A DNA stretch of 64,000 nt from Hymenobacter gummosus (GCF_003970915.1 NZ_RXOF01000003.1:415737-479736); one strand, 5' to 3'; counted from the first letter of the stretch, positions 27,122 to 35,690 are shown. Made by a program: numbers and translations. Notes: generated by a model from the letters alone, not told the origin.

Positions 27122-29179
27122 ATGAAAACTCAATCCCCTTCCCTTTTCCAGCCCGAGCTGGTGCGCGAGGCCCTCAAGCAGAGCTTCGTCAAGCTCGACC
27201 CGCGGCTGATGGTCAAAAACCCGGTGATGTTCACCGTGGAGCTGGGCACCGCGGTGATGCTCATCGTGTCCGTCATGGTGCTCGTAACGCCCGGTGCCGA
27301 GCGGACGCAGGGCTCGGCCGGCTACAACGTGGGCATTTTCCTGCTGCTCTTTGCCACCTTGCTCTTCGCCAACTTTGCCGAGGCCATTGCCGAAGCCCGC
27401 GGCAAGGCCCAGGCCGATTCGCTGCGCAAAACCCGCCAGGACACGCCCGCCAAAGTCCGCCGCAAGGACGGTAGCTTCGACGTCGTCAGCTCGGCCCAGC
27501 TGCAACGGGGCGACGTGTTCGTGGTAGAAGCCGGCGAAATCATTCCCACCGACGGCGAAATCATCGAGGGCCTGGCTACCATCGACGAGTCGGCCATTAC
27601 GGGCGAGTCGGCGCCGGTCATCCGCGAGGCAGGCGGCGACAAATCCTCCGTCACGGGCGGGACCAAAGTGCTGTCCGACCGCATCGTGGTGCTGGTGACC
27701 ACGGCCCCGGGCGAGTCGTTTCTGGACAAGATGATTGCGCTGGTGGAAGGCGCCTCGCGGCAGAAAACGCCCAACGAAATTGCCCTTACCATTCTGCTGG
27801 CCGGCTTTACGTTGGTGTTCCTCATCGTGTGCGTGACCTTGGTACCCTTCGCCAACTATGCCAAAGCCACGCTGACGGTGGCCGCGTTGGTGAGCTTGTT
27901 CGTCTGCCTGATTCCGACTACCATCGGCGGGCTGCTCTCGGCCATCGGCATTGCGGGCATGGACCGCGCCCTGCGCGCCAACGTCATCACCAAGTCGGGC
28001 AAGGCGGTGGAAACGGCCGGCGACATCGACGTGCTGCTGCTCGACAAAACCGGTACCATCACCATCGGCAACCGCCGCGCCACCCACTTCTGGCCCGCGC
28101 CGGGCGTGGCCGAGGCCGCCTTCGTGGAAGCCGCCACCCTGGCCTCCCTCACCGACGACACGCCCGAGGGCAAGAGCATCGTGGAGCTGGCCGCCCAAGC
28201 CGCCGACGGCAGCCGCCTGCGCCAGCGCATAGAGGGCGCCCAGCTGATCCGATTCACGGCCGAAACTCGCTCCTCGGGCGTTGACCTGCTGCCGGCGCAC
28301 GGCGGCCTGCGCCTTCGCAAAGGCGCCACCGACGCCATCCGGCGGCTGGTGGAGCAGGCCGGCAACCCTTTCCCCACGGAGATGCAGCAGCGCGTGGAGG
28401 CCGTGGCCAGCAACGGCGGCACGCCGCTGGTGGTTAGCCAGAATGAGCAGGTGCTGGGCGTGGTGGAGCTGCAGGATATCATCAAGCCCGGCATCCAGGA
28501 ACGCTTTGAGCGCCTGCGCAAAATGGGCGTGAAGACGGTGATGGTGACCGGCGACAACCCCCTCACCGCCCGCTTCATTGCCGAAAAAGCCGGCGTCGAC
28601 GACTTCATTGCCGAGGCCAAGCCCGAGGACAAGATGCACTACATCCGGCAGGAGCAGCAGGCCGGCAAGCTGGTGGCCATGATGGGCGACGGCACCAACG
28701 ACGCCCCCGCCCTGGCCCAGGCCGACGTGGGCGTGGCCATGAACTCGGGCACCCAGGCCGCCAAGGAAGCCGGCAACATGGTGGACCTCGACAACGACCC
28801 CACGAAGCTCATCGAGGTGGTCGAAATCGGCAAGCAGCTGCTCATTACGCGCGGCACGCTCACCACCTTCAGCATTGCCAACGACGTGGCCAAGTACTTC
28901 GCCATCGTGCCGGCGCTGTTCGTGGCCTCCATCCCGGCCTTGCAGGGGCTGAACATCATGCAGCTACACTCCCCTGAATCGGCCATCCTGAGTGCGGTGA
29001 TTTTCAACGCCCTCATCATTCCAGCGCTGATTCCGCTGGCCTTGCGCGGGGTGCAGTACACGCCCGTAGGCGCCTCGCAGCTCTTGCGCCGCAACCTGCT
29101 CGTCTACGGCCTGGGCGGCGTGGTGGTACCCTTCGTCGGCATCAAGCTGATTGACTTGCTGGTCAGCGTGTTCGTGTAA
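27122..29179 (+). CDS. kdpB: potassium-transporting ATPase ATP-binding subunit KdpB
   Basis: 685 residues. KdpB is the P-type ATPase subunit that powers K+ import. The actuator motif TGES ([11 protein letters not shown]) is near 160, and the phosphorylation site [11 protein letters not shown] near 313 carries the catalytic Asp. The hinge and Mg2+ site [22 protein letters not shown] follows near 525. The N-terminal segment [25 protein letters not shown] is characteristic of KdpB. Seven membrane helices can be picked out. No key residue is missing. Confidence 0.97.
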   Translation: MKTQSPSLFQPELVREALKQSFVKLDPRLMVKNPVMFTVELGTAVMLIVSVMVLVTPGAERTQGSAGYNVGIFLLLFATLLFANFAEAIAEARGKAQADSLRKTRQDTPAKVRRKDGSFDVVSSAQLQRGDVFVVEAGEIIPTDGEIIEGLATIDESAITGESAPVIREAGGDKSSVTGGTKVLSDRIVVLVTTAPGESFLDKMIALVEGASRQKTPNEIALTILLAGFTLVFLIVCVTLVPFANYAKATLTVAALVSLFVCLIPTTIGGLLSAIGIAGMDRALRANVITKSGKAVETAGDIDVLLLDKTGTITIGNRRATHFWPAPGVAEAAFVEAATLASLTDDTPEGKSIVELAAQAADGSRLRQRIEGAQLIRFTAETRSSGVDLLPAHGGLRLRKGATDAIRRLVEQAGNPFPTEMQQRVEAVASNGGTPLVVSQNEQVLGVVELQDIIKPGIQERFERLRKMGVKTVMVTGDNPLTARFIAEKAGVDDFIAEAKPEDKMHYIRQEQQAGKLVAMMGDGTNDAPALAQADVGVAMNSGTQAAKEAGNMVDLDNDPTKLIEVVEIGKQLLITRGTLTTFSIANDVAKYFAIVPALFVASIPALQGLNIMQLHSPESAILSAVIFNALIIPALIPLALRGVQYTPVGASQLLRRNLLVYGLGGVVVPFVGIKLIDLLVSVFV

Positions 29180-29196
29180 AGCCCCCGTAACCCACG

Positions 29197-29369
29197 CTGG
29201 CGCCGGTTTAGCAACGCCAGTTGCGTAACCGGTGCCCAAAATAAAGCAGGCTTTCAGCCTGCGTGACCAACCGAACGGGCCCGTCGAGCGGCCGATAACG
29301 CAACGCAGGCTGAAAGCCTGCCCGATTACAGGCACCGGTTACGTCGCTGCGCGACTAAACCGGCGCCAG
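29197..29369. repeat. composite inverted repeat between kdpB and kdpC (family shared with 53243)
   Basis: Outer 15-bp arms CTGGCGCCGGTTTAG (29197-29211) and CTAAACCGGCGCCAG (29355-29369) are perfect. Nested inside are GTAACCGGTGCC/GGCACCGGTTAC and GCAGGCTTTCAGCCTGC/GCAGGCTGAAAGCCTGC. A second copy with the same modules and an AAAATAAAGCAGGCTT core lies at 53243-53424. Confidence 0.9.
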
Positions 29370-29382
29370 CCCCACTACTGCC

Positions 29383-29955
29383 ATGAAACTCTTCCGTCAA
29401 TCCCTGATTCTCACCCTGCTGCTCATTGTGCTGTGCAGCGTGCTGTACCCGCTGGCCATCCTCGGCATTGCCCGCCTGGCGCCCGGCGCGGGCGAAGGCC
29501 AGACGCTCAGCCGCCACGGCCGCGTGGTTGGCTACGCCCGCCTCGGGCAGCGCTTTCAGCGGCCGGAGTACTTCCACTCCCGCCCCTCGGCCGTGGACTA
29601 CAACGCCGCCGGCTCGGCCGGCTCCAACAAAGCCCCCTCCAACCCCGAGTACCAGGCCCTGGTGCGGGCCCGCCTCGACACGTTTTTGCGCCAGAACCCG
29701 GGCGTGCAAGCCGCCGAAGTGCCCGCGGAGCTGCTCACCGCCTCCGGCTCGGGCCTTGACCCGGACCTCTCGCCCCGGGGCGTGCTGGTGCAGGTGGCCC
29801 GCATTGCCCGCCTGCGCGGCGTGGAGGCCGAAAAGCTGCGCGCATTGGTGCAGCAGCAAACCGAAAGCCCGCTGCTGGGCTTGCTGGGCCCCGCGCGCGT
29901 GAACGTGCTGCGCCTGAACCTGGCCCTGGACGAGCTGGCCCCGCTGCGCCGCTAA
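29383..29955 (+). CDS. kdpC: potassium-transporting ATPase subunit KdpC
   Basis: 190 residues. KdpC is an inner-membrane protein with one N-terminal helix (residues 5-27, SLILTLLLIVLCSVLYPL) and a periplasmic domain that supports assembly of KdpFABC. Diagnostic segments are the FQRPEYFHSRPSAVDYN block near 55, SGSNKAPSNP-like (AGSAGSNKAPSNPEY) near 72, and the C-terminal LLGPARVNVLRLNLALDEL. Length is typical. A tiny membrane peptide gene follows after seven bases. Confidence 0.95.
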   Translation: MKLFRQSLILTLLLIVLCSVLYPLAILGIARLAPGAGEGQTLSRHGRVVGYARLGQRFQRPEYFHSRPSAVDYNAAGSAGSNKAPSNPEYQALVRARLDTFLRQNPGVQAAEVPAELLTASGSGLDPDLSPRGVLVQVARIARLRGVEAEKLRALVQQQTESPLLGLLGPARVNVLRLNLALDELAPLRR

Positions 29956-29962
29956 GCCCCCC

Positions 29963-30052
29963 ATGCGCCCAAACCCGGCACCCCGCGTCGGCTACGGCTG
30001 GCTGGTATGGCTGGCGCTGACCGCCGGCCTGCTGCTCGCCCTGTACTTCTAA
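29963..30052 (+). CDS. 29-residue membrane peptide after kdpC
   Basis: ATG at 29963, stop at 30050-30052, product MRPNPAPRVGYGWLVWLALT followed by AGLLLALYF. A basic, Pro-rich start precedes one hydrophobic helix. It starts seven bases after the kdpC stop, a spacing typical of co-translated genes, and ends 75 bases before the porin gene. I know no family; it may be an accessory peptide of the Kdp pump. It could also be chance, given the small size. Confidence 0.45.
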   Translation: MRPNPAPRVGYGWLVWLALTAGLLLALYF

Positions 30053-30127
30053 TGCCATTTTCTCCCGCTTTTGCGTAGTGCGGCTAAGCCCGACGGTGGC
30101 CCGCCGCGCTGACCTGTCTTCTCCCCC

Positions 30128-31237
30128 ATGAAAGCTCTTATTGCCCTGCCCGTGGGCCTGCTGACGGCCGCCTCTGCCCTGGCCCAAACCACCGGCGCTC
30201 CGGATTCCGCCGCCGTAGCCGCGCCGACGCCTTCCCCCCTGACCGTGTACGGCTTCGCCGACGGCTACTACGGCTACGACCTGACCGGCAAAAGCCAGAC
30301 GCGGCCGGGCTTCCTGTACTCGCACCACCGCGCCAACGAGTTTGCCCTGAACAACGCCGTGGTGGGCCTACGCTACGACGACGAGCGGGTACGCGGGGCC
30401 GTGGGCCTGCACGCGGGCACCTACGTCGAGGCCAACTACGCCGCCGAGCCCCAGGTGCTCAAGCACGTGTACGAGGCCTATGCCGGCTTCCGGCCCTTCG
30501 CCAAAGCCTGGCTGGACCTGGGCATTTTCGGTTCCCACATCGGCTTCGAGTCGGCGCTGAGCAAGGACAACTGGACGCTGACCCGCTCCCTGATGGCCGA
30601 AAACTCGCCCTACTACGAAAGCGGGGCGCGCCTGAGCTACGAGGCCGATTCGAAGCTCACCCTGACCGGGCTGGTGCTCAACGGCTGGCAGAACCTGCGC
30701 GACAACAACCGCGCAAAGGCCCTGGGCTGGCAGATTCAGTGGAAGCCCACCGCCAAGCTGCTCATCAACAGCAGCGCCTTTTACGGCAACGAGCAGCCCC
30801 AGGACTCGGCCCGCCGCCGCCGCTACTTCCACGATTTCTACGTGAGCTACGCCGCCACCGACAAGCTCAGCCTGGCGGGCGTGTTCGACGTGGGCAAGCA
30901 GGAACAGGCGGCCCGCGGCACCAAGGCCGATACCTGGCACACCGCCGCCGCCTTCGTGCGCTACAAGCTGGCTGCTAAGTGGAGCGCCACCGCCCGCTAC
31001 GAGTACTACTACGCCGACCGCGGCGTCATCATTCGCAGCATCATGCCCACCCCCACCGACGCCAATTTCCGCGTGGGCGGCGGCTCCCTCAACCTCGACT
31101 ACGCCCCCACCAGCAACCTGCTTTTCCGGGTGGAAGGCCGCGTGCTGCGCAGCCGTGACGCGCTCTTCCCCGACGACGCCGGCCAGCCCGCGCAGACGTA
31201 CGGCAACCTGACCAGCAGCATCGCGCTGAGCTTCTGA
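30128..31237 (+). CDS. outer-membrane beta-barrel porin (OmpL/bbp2-like) in the kdp operon
   Basis: 369 residues with a signal peptide (MKALIALPVGLLTAASALAQ). The mature part alternates polar and hydrophobic residues with many Tyr/Phe/Trp girdle residues (VYGFADGYYGYDLTG, FYGNEQPQDS, YEYYYADRGVI) and ends in a beta-strand with a terminal Phe (NLTSSIALSF), the classic outer-membrane barrel signature. It resembles the OmpL-like porin-2 group. Its place between kdpC and the KdpD sensor suggests it lets K+ or counter-ions cross the outer membrane; this role is inferred. Confidence 0.85.
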   Translation: MKALIALPVGLLTAASALAQTTGAPDSAAVAAPTPSPLTVYGFADGYYGYDLTGKSQTRPGFLYSHHRANEFALNNAVVGLRYDDERVRGAVGLHAGTYVEANYAAEPQVLKHVYEAYAGFRPFAKAWLDLGIFGSHIGFESALSKDNWTLTRSLMAENSPYYESGARLSYEADSKLTLTGLVLNGWQNLRDNNRAKALGWQIQWKPTAKLLINSSAFYGNEQPQDSARRRRYFHDFYVSYAATDKLSLAGVFDVGKQEQAARGTKADTWHTAAAFVRYKLAAKWSATARYEYYYADRGVIIRSIMPTPTDANFRVGGGSLNLDYAPTSNLLFRVEGRVLRSRDALFPDDAGQPAQTYGNLTSSIALSF

Positions 31238-31242
31238 TGGCC

Positions 31243-31319
31243 GGTGTAGCGCGGGCTTTAGCCCGCGTTTATGGGGCCGTGTCGGGCGGGAGGACGCGGG
31301 CTAAAGCCCGCGCTACACC
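31243..31319. repeat. GTAGCGCGGGCT inverted repeat between the porin and kdpD-like genes
   Basis: Perfect 26-bp arms (31243-31268 and 31294-31319), each itself a hairpin of GCGGGCTTTAGCCCGC type. Same family as 20532-20645. Confidence 0.92.
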
Positions 31320-31397
31320 TTCCTCCCCATCCATTTCCCACCAGAAAACACCCCGAGTCGTCAGGCTCCCCCTCTCCCGGGGGGTGGGGTCCATCCG

Positions 31398-32561
31398 ATG
31401 AGCGAACCGGAACAACAGCAGCGCGACCAATCGGCCGAACGGTTTCTGCGCCTGGTGCAGCAGAAGCGCCGCGGCACGCTCAAGGTGTACCTGGGCCTGG
31501 CCGCCGGCGTGGGCAAAACCTACCGCATGCTGCAGGAAGCCCACGACCTGCTCCAGCACGGCGTCGACGTGGTTATCGGCTACGTGGAGACGCACCGGCG
31601 CCGCGAAACGGAAGCCCAGCTGCCGGGGCTGCCGCAGCTGCCGCGCAAGAGCGTGTTTTACCGCGGCCGGGCCTTGGAGGAGCTCGACGTGCAGGCCGTC
31701 TTGCAGCGCCGTCCGCAGGTGGTCATCGTCGATGAGCTGGCCCACACCAACGTGCCGGGCGCCGGCAACGAGAAGCGCTGGCAGGACGTGGAGCAGCTGG
31801 TGCAGGCGGGTATTTCGGTGATAACCGCCCTGAACGTGCAGCACCTGGAAAGCCTGCACGACCAGGTGCTCAAAATCACCGGCCAGGACGTGCAGGAGCG
31901 CGTGCCCGACCAGGTGCTGCGCCAGGCCGACGAGGTGGTGAACGTGGATCTGACCGTGGCCGAGCTGCGCCGCCGCCTCGAAGAAGGCAAGATTTACGAC
32001 GCGCAGAAGGTGCCCACGGCCCTGCGCAACTTCTTCCGGCCCGAGCACCTGGCGCAGCTGCGCGAGCTGGCCCTGCGCGAAGTAGCCCAGCAGCTCGGCC
32101 AGCAAATCGACCGGGGGCAGCAGGCCATGGTGCAGCCTGAGCGGCGCAACCAGGACCGGCTGCTGGCCTGCATCAACACCAACGCCCCGGCCGCCCGCGA
32201 AATCATCCGCAAAACCTCCCGCCTGGCCGCCCGCTTCGGCGCCGCCGCCTGGTACGTGCTCTACGTGCAGACGCCCGCCGAAGCCGCCGACCGCATCGGG
32301 CTGGCCCGGCAGCGCCACCTCATCAACAACCTGCAGCTGGCCACCGAGCTGGGCGCGCAGATTCTGCGGGTAAAGGACGCCGACGTGGCGGCGGCCGTGC
32401 TGCGCGTGGCGGCGGAGAAAAACGCCAGCCTGCTCGTCTGCGGCGTCAGCGGCGCCCCGCGCTGGTGGCAGCGCCTCACGGGCCGCGGCGTTACCTTCCA
32501 CCTGGTGCGCGCCGCGGCCCGCGCCGGCCAGGATTTGGACTTGTTTCTTGTTAGTCATTAG
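31398..32561 (+). CDS. stand-alone KdpD sensor domain plus Usp domain (no kinase)
   Basis: 387 residues. The first 230 residues are the KdpD N-terminal domain: Walker A-like LAAGVGKTYRML near 37, VDVVIGYVETHRRRET near 57, and VVIVDELAHTNVPG near 112. Residues about 245-385 form a universal-stress-protein-like domain (RLAARFGAAAWYVLYVQTP, LLVCGVSGAPRWWQRL). The transmembrane helices and histidine kinase core of a full KdpD are absent. It probably senses cytoplasmic K+ or ATP and influences the kinase encoded next. Split KdpD proteins are known in Bacteroidota; which partner it contacts is inferred. Confidence 0.92.
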   Translation: MSEPEQQQRDQSAERFLRLVQQKRRGTLKVYLGLAAGVGKTYRMLQEAHDLLQHGVDVVIGYVETHRRRETEAQLPGLPQLPRKSVFYRGRALEELDVQAVLQRRPQVVIVDELAHTNVPGAGNEKRWQDVEQLVQAGISVITALNVQHLESLHDQVLKITGQDVQERVPDQVLRQADEVVNVDLTVAELRRRLEEGKIYDAQKVPTALRNFFRPEHLAQLRELALREVAQQLGQQIDRGQQAMVQPERRNQDRLLACINTNAPAAREIIRKTSRLAARFGAAAWYVLYVQTPAEAADRIGLARQRHLINNLQLATELGAQILRVKDADVAAAVLRVAAEKNASLLVCGVSGAPRWWQRLTGRGVTFHLVRAAARAGQDLDLFLVSH

Positions 32562-32641
32562 AAGCGGTGCTGTATGGCTTCTTTCTGGTCCGACAACCTG
32601 GCTGAAATGCCCTGCATAGAACATCAACTACGCCGCAGTTT

Positions 32642-32734
32642 TTATGCACCACCCCTGCATAATCTTTTAACATCTAAGGATTCTTTATGCAGCACCTCTG
32701 CATAAATCTTTGATACCGGATAGTTTTTTATGCA
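32642..32734. promoter_or_regulatory. repeated TTATGCA-N7-TGCATAA palindromes upstream of the kdp kinase
   Basis: Two exact palindromes, TTATGCA-N7-TGCATAA, occupy 32642-32662 and 32685-32705, with centres 43 bases (about four helical turns) apart. A half site TTATGCA follows at 32728-32734 and a TGCATA precedes at 32613. The spacers differ (CCACCCC, GCACCTC), so only the arms are conserved. This looks like a cooperative operator array ahead of the kinase gene. RNA hairpins are an alternative. Confidence 0.6.
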
Positions 32735-32815
32735 GACCCAGCCGCACTTTCAAACCAGCGCCCAGGCGTCATTGCAGGGCCCGGGGGCCAGCTTCTACCG
32801 GCACTAAGTACCCAC

Positions 32816-34633
32816 ATGTACCTCAAAACCAAGATTACGCTGGGCTTCGTGGCCATGCTGCTGCTGCTGCTGGCCATCGGCGGCTACGCTTTTTACACCG
32901 TGCGTCAGCTGGACCGCTCGGCCCGCGCCGTGCTGCAGGCCAACTTCCACTCCGTGGAGTACGGCCAGCGGATGCTACGCGCCCTCGACGCGCTGGAGCG
33001 CAACCCCTGGACCGACACCGCGGCCACGGCCCAGTTCGAGCAGGCGCTGATTGACGAAACGGCCAACGTCACCGAGCCCGGCGAGCAGCGCGTGGTGGAG
33101 CGGCTCGGGGAGGTTTTCGGGCAGCTGAGGCAGTACCAGGCCGACCGCGTGCGCGCTGCTGCGCCGCCTGGCTCCGCGGGCGCGCCGCCCACAGCCAACC
33201 CCAAGCTGACCGCGGAGCTGCGCGCCCTCACGCACCGCATGATTGAGCTGAACGTGCAGGCGCTGACGGCCAAGAACTCGGCCTCCAACCGTGGGGCCGA
33301 GCGGGCCAGCCACTACCTGCTGGCCGCCGCCGCGCTGGCCGTGCTGCTAGGCCTGGGCCTGGTGCTGAGCGTGCCCGAAGCCGCCGTGCAGCCCCTGCGC
33401 CAGCTCACGGCCGCCATCGGCCACGCCAGCCAGGGTCACTACCGCTCCAGCATCCCGGTAGAAAGCCGCGACGAGTTTGGCGTCGTGGCCAGCGCCTTCA
33501 ACCAGCTGCTGACGCAGCTGCGGGACTTCCGCGCCAGCACCACCGCCGAGCTGATTACCGAGCGCAACCGCATGACCAGCCTCGTCGACAGCCTCGACGA
33601 GGGCCTGCTGCTCATCGACCAGCACGGGCGCATCCTGCTGGCCAACCCCACCGCCGCCGAGCTGCTGGGGCTGCCGGCCGCCCAGCTCGTGGGCCAGCCC
33701 GCCGCCGAGCTGGCCCGGCAAAACGATTTGCTGCGCGCCATGCTGGCCCCGCTGAGCGCGCCGCGCCGCCAGCAGGCCGTAGCCGAGCTGCCCCTGTTTA
33801 CCATTGCCCAGCAGGGCGAGGAAGCCTATTACCGCCTTACCGTGCACGACATCGTGTCGTTCAACGAGGCGGTGGACGAAATGCAGTTCGTGGGCTACAT
33901 CCTGGCCCTGCGCAACGTGTCGGAGTTCAAGCGCCTCGACCAGGTGAAATCCGACTTCCTGGCTACCGTCTCGCACGAGCTGAAAACGCCGCTGGCCAGC
34001 CTCAACCTCAGCCTGAAGCTGCTGCAGGACGAGCGCACCGCCCCCGACAAGCGCCAGGGCCTGATGCAGAGCATGCGCCAGCAGACGCAGCGCCTGCAGC
34101 GCATGGTGGGCGAGCTGCTCGACGTGTCGCGCCTCGAAGCCGGGGCCGGCATTCAGCTCGATGTGCGCCCCACCGACCTGCGCGACGTGGTGCGCTACGC
34201 CACCGATACCGTGCGCGCCCAGCTCCACGACAAGCACCTGCAGTTGCGGGTGGAGCTGCCCGCCGACTTGCCGCCGGTGGCCGCCGACGTGGAAAAAACC
34301 ACCTGGGTGCTCATCAATCTGCTGGCCAACGCCATCCGGTATTCGCCCCTGGATGCCCCGCTCACCGTGCGGGCCCGCCCCCTGCCCGACAGCATCGAAT
34401 TGAGCGTGCAGGACCAGGGCCCGGGCATCGCGCCGGCGTACCACGAGCGAATTTTTCAGCGCTTCGCCCAAGTGCCCAACCATACGGAATACCGCGGCGG
34501 CTCCGGCCTGGGGCTGAGCATTGCCCGGGAATTCATTACTGCCCAGGGCGGCCGGCTGTGGGTGGAAAGTGAGCTGGGCAGCGGCAGCCGGTTCGCGTTT
34601 ACCCTGCCCCTGGCGCCCGGCCACGCGCAGTAG
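32816..34633 (+). CDS. membrane sensor histidine kinase (HAMP-PAS-HisKA-HATPase)
   Basis: 605 residues. Two membrane helices (about 8-28 and 165-187) enclose a periplasmic sensor of about 135 residues with helical, MCP-like character. Then come HAMP (about 187-240, QPLRQLTAAIGHASQGHYR), PAS (about 250-380), the HisKA dimerisation helix with the phospho-His in VSHELKTPLASL near 386, and the ATPase domain with N box NLLANAIRYSP, G1 DQGPGIAP and G2 GGSGLGLSIAREF. All catalytic motifs are intact. It is the likely partner of the regulator at 23392 and, with the KdpD-like protein, replaces a one-piece KdpD. Confidence 0.92.
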   Translation: MYLKTKITLGFVAMLLLLLAIGGYAFYTVRQLDRSARAVLQANFHSVEYGQRMLRALDALERNPWTDTAATAQFEQALIDETANVTEPGEQRVVERLGEVFGQLRQYQADRVRAAAPPGSAGAPPTANPKLTAELRALTHRMIELNVQALTAKNSASNRGAERASHYLLAAAALAVLLGLGLVLSVPEAAVQPLRQLTAAIGHASQGHYRSSIPVESRDEFGVVASAFNQLLTQLRDFRASTTAELITERNRMTSLVDSLDEGLLLIDQHGRILLANPTAAELLGLPAAQLVGQPAAELARQNDLLRAMLAPLSAPRRQQAVAELPLFTIAQQGEEAYYRLTVHDIVSFNEAVDEMQFVGYILALRNVSEFKRLDQVKSDFLATVSHELKTPLASLNLSLKLLQDERTAPDKRQGLMQSMRQQTQRLQRMVGELLDVSRLEAGAGIQLDVRPTDLRDVVRYATDTVRAQLHDKHLQLRVELPADLPPVAADVEKTTWVLINLLANAIRYSPLDAPLTVRARPLPDSIELSVQDQGPGIAPAYHERIFQRFAQVPNHTEYRGGSGLGLSIAREFITAQGGRLWVESELGSGSRFAFTLPLAPGHAQ

Positions 34634-34664
34634 CCGCGCAACTACGAGCCACCGCCTGAAAAGC

Positions 34665-34702
34665 GAAACGCCTTGCTGGTCGATGACCGGCAAGGCGTTT
34701 CC
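34665..34702. terminator. terminator after the histidine kinase gene
   Basis: GAAACGCCTTGCTGGT (34665-34680) pairs with ACCGGCAAGGCGTTTC (34686-34701), with one G-T pair, around a 5-base loop. It separates the kdp module from the convergent tRNA genes and could serve both directions. Confidence 0.75.
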
Positions 34703-34710
34703 GATTGTTG

Positions 34711-34782
34711 TACTCCGTAGGGGAATCGAACCCCTGTTGGCAGAATGAAAATCTGCAGTCCTAACCCCTAGACGAACGGAGC
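34711..34782 (-). tRNA. tRNA-Glu (UUC), second gene of the tandem pair
   Basis: 72 nt, folding as a full cloverleaf. Acceptor GCTCCGT/ACGGAGT has a G-U first pair, the D arm is GTC...GAC, the anticodon stem is GCAGA/TCTGC with loop TTTTCAT (anticodon TTC), and the T arm is AGGGG-TTCGATT-CCCCT. CCA is not encoded. It is identical to the copy at 34807 and follows it after a 24-base spacer in transcription order. Confidence 0.97.
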
Positions 34783-34806
34783 GGGTTTCAAACGACAGCG
34801 GCTTAG

Positions 34807-34878
34807 TACTCCGTAGGGGAATCGAACCCCTGTTGGCAGAATGAAAATCTGCAGTCCTAACCCCTAGACGAACGGAGC
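34807..34878 (-). tRNA. tRNA-Glu (UUC), promoter-proximal copy
   Basis: Same 72-nt sequence and fold as the gene at 34711, anticodon TTC. It is preceded by a Bacteroidota promoter 30 bases upstream. Confidence 0.97.
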
Positions 34879-34908
34879 GGATAACAGGGCCGTTGTCGTT
34901 TGATGGTG

Positions 34909-34938
34909 CAAAGATAGTAGGCGGTTTTTTCCTGGCAA
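34909..34938 (-). promoter_or_regulatory. promoter of the tRNA-Glu pair
   Basis: On the minus strand TTGC (34938-34935), an 18-base spacer and TATCTTTG (34916-34909) form a near-consensus -33/-7 promoter. The -7 box matches TAnnTTTG exactly. Confidence 0.65.
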
Positions 34939-35041
34939 TGCCCCAAACCTAAAAAAAGCCTATTCAATTAAAATAGGACTGATTTTCAGGCCTAAATATT
35001 TCGCAATTGTTACGGGCAGCCCGCTTGCAGCGGCTCGACAG

Positions 35042-35122
35042 GACAAAAAAAAGCAGGCTGCCTGTCACGACGTAACACCACACCTGAGGTTACGTCAGTT
35101 GCCGCATTTGACAGGCAGCCCA
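35042..35122 (-). ncRNA. candidate 80-nt small RNA with nested hairpin and T tail
   Basis: On the minus strand an exact TAnnTTTG box (TACATTTG, 35136-35129) is followed by a segment that folds completely. The outer stem is GGCTGCCTGTCA/TGACAGGCAGCC (35120-35109 with 35067-35056) and the inner stem is CGTAAC/GTTACG (35094-35089 with 35076-35071). A run of eight T ends it near 35045. No open frame fits inside. A promoter and a terminator 80 bases apart with no gene between suggest a small RNA. The alternative is a plain terminator for an unseen transcript. No -33 box was recognised. Confidence 0.35.
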
Positions 35123-35363
35123 CTCTGACAAATGTAGATTACCCGTAGCGGCGGGCGCCCCGCACAGATACGTAATTACGCTTGCGTGAAATACGGATTT
35201 TCCCCTGAGCTACCCGGCGAAAAATTGAGTAGAAATCGGCGCGGTGTGGGTGGGGCCGGGCCTCATCTTTTCCGCGTTGGGCTACGTATTAGGTGGTGGC
35301 CGGGCTCCCGCGTCCGGCCGTACTCCGCCCCTTCCTACCTCCCGCTCCTTCCCACCCGAACTC
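35123..35363. other. spacer before the STAS-like gene
   Basis: Apart from the minus-strand -7 box at 35129-35136 I see no convincing feature. An open frame continues upstream of the STAS-like start at 35364 but has low-quality composition. Confidence 0.4.
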
Positions 35364-35690
35364 ATGGACGTTTACCACGAAATCCTGCCCGACCGCTACG
35401 TCCTGCTCCTAGCCGACGGCACCTCCCCGGCCAACGACTCGGCCTCCGACACGCTGGCGCGCTGCCTGCTGCAGGCCTACCGCAGCGGCAAAACCAGCGT
35501 CTGGATCGACTGCAGCCGCCTGCATCACCTGCCCGCCGCCGCCCGCGACCTGCTGATGCGCTACCAGAAGCGCCTGGGCCGCCGCTCGGTGCGCCTGGTG
35601 CTCAGCCTGGCCTCGCCCACCGTGCGCCAGGCCTTTGCCGACGTGGCCCCCGATGTGCGGCCCGAAATGGCCGACGAAGATCCGGCCTGA
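35364..35690 (+). CDS. STAS-like small protein
   Basis: 108 residues from the ATG giving MDVYHEILPDRYVLLLADGT. The beta-alpha pattern (VWIDCSRLHHLPAAARDLLMRYQKRL is one unit, then SVRLVLSLASPTVRQAF) resembles STAS domains of anti-sigma-factor antagonists. The canonical phosphorylatable Ser region is replaced by LHHLPAAA, so a switch by phosphorylation is doubtful. No anti-sigma partner is nearby. The family assignment is by pattern only. Confidence 0.65.
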   Translation: MDVYHEILPDRYVLLLADGTSPANDSASDTLARCLLQAYRSGKTSVWIDCSRLHHLPAAARDLLMRYQKRLGRRSVRLVLSLASPTVRQAFADVAPDVRPEMADEDPA

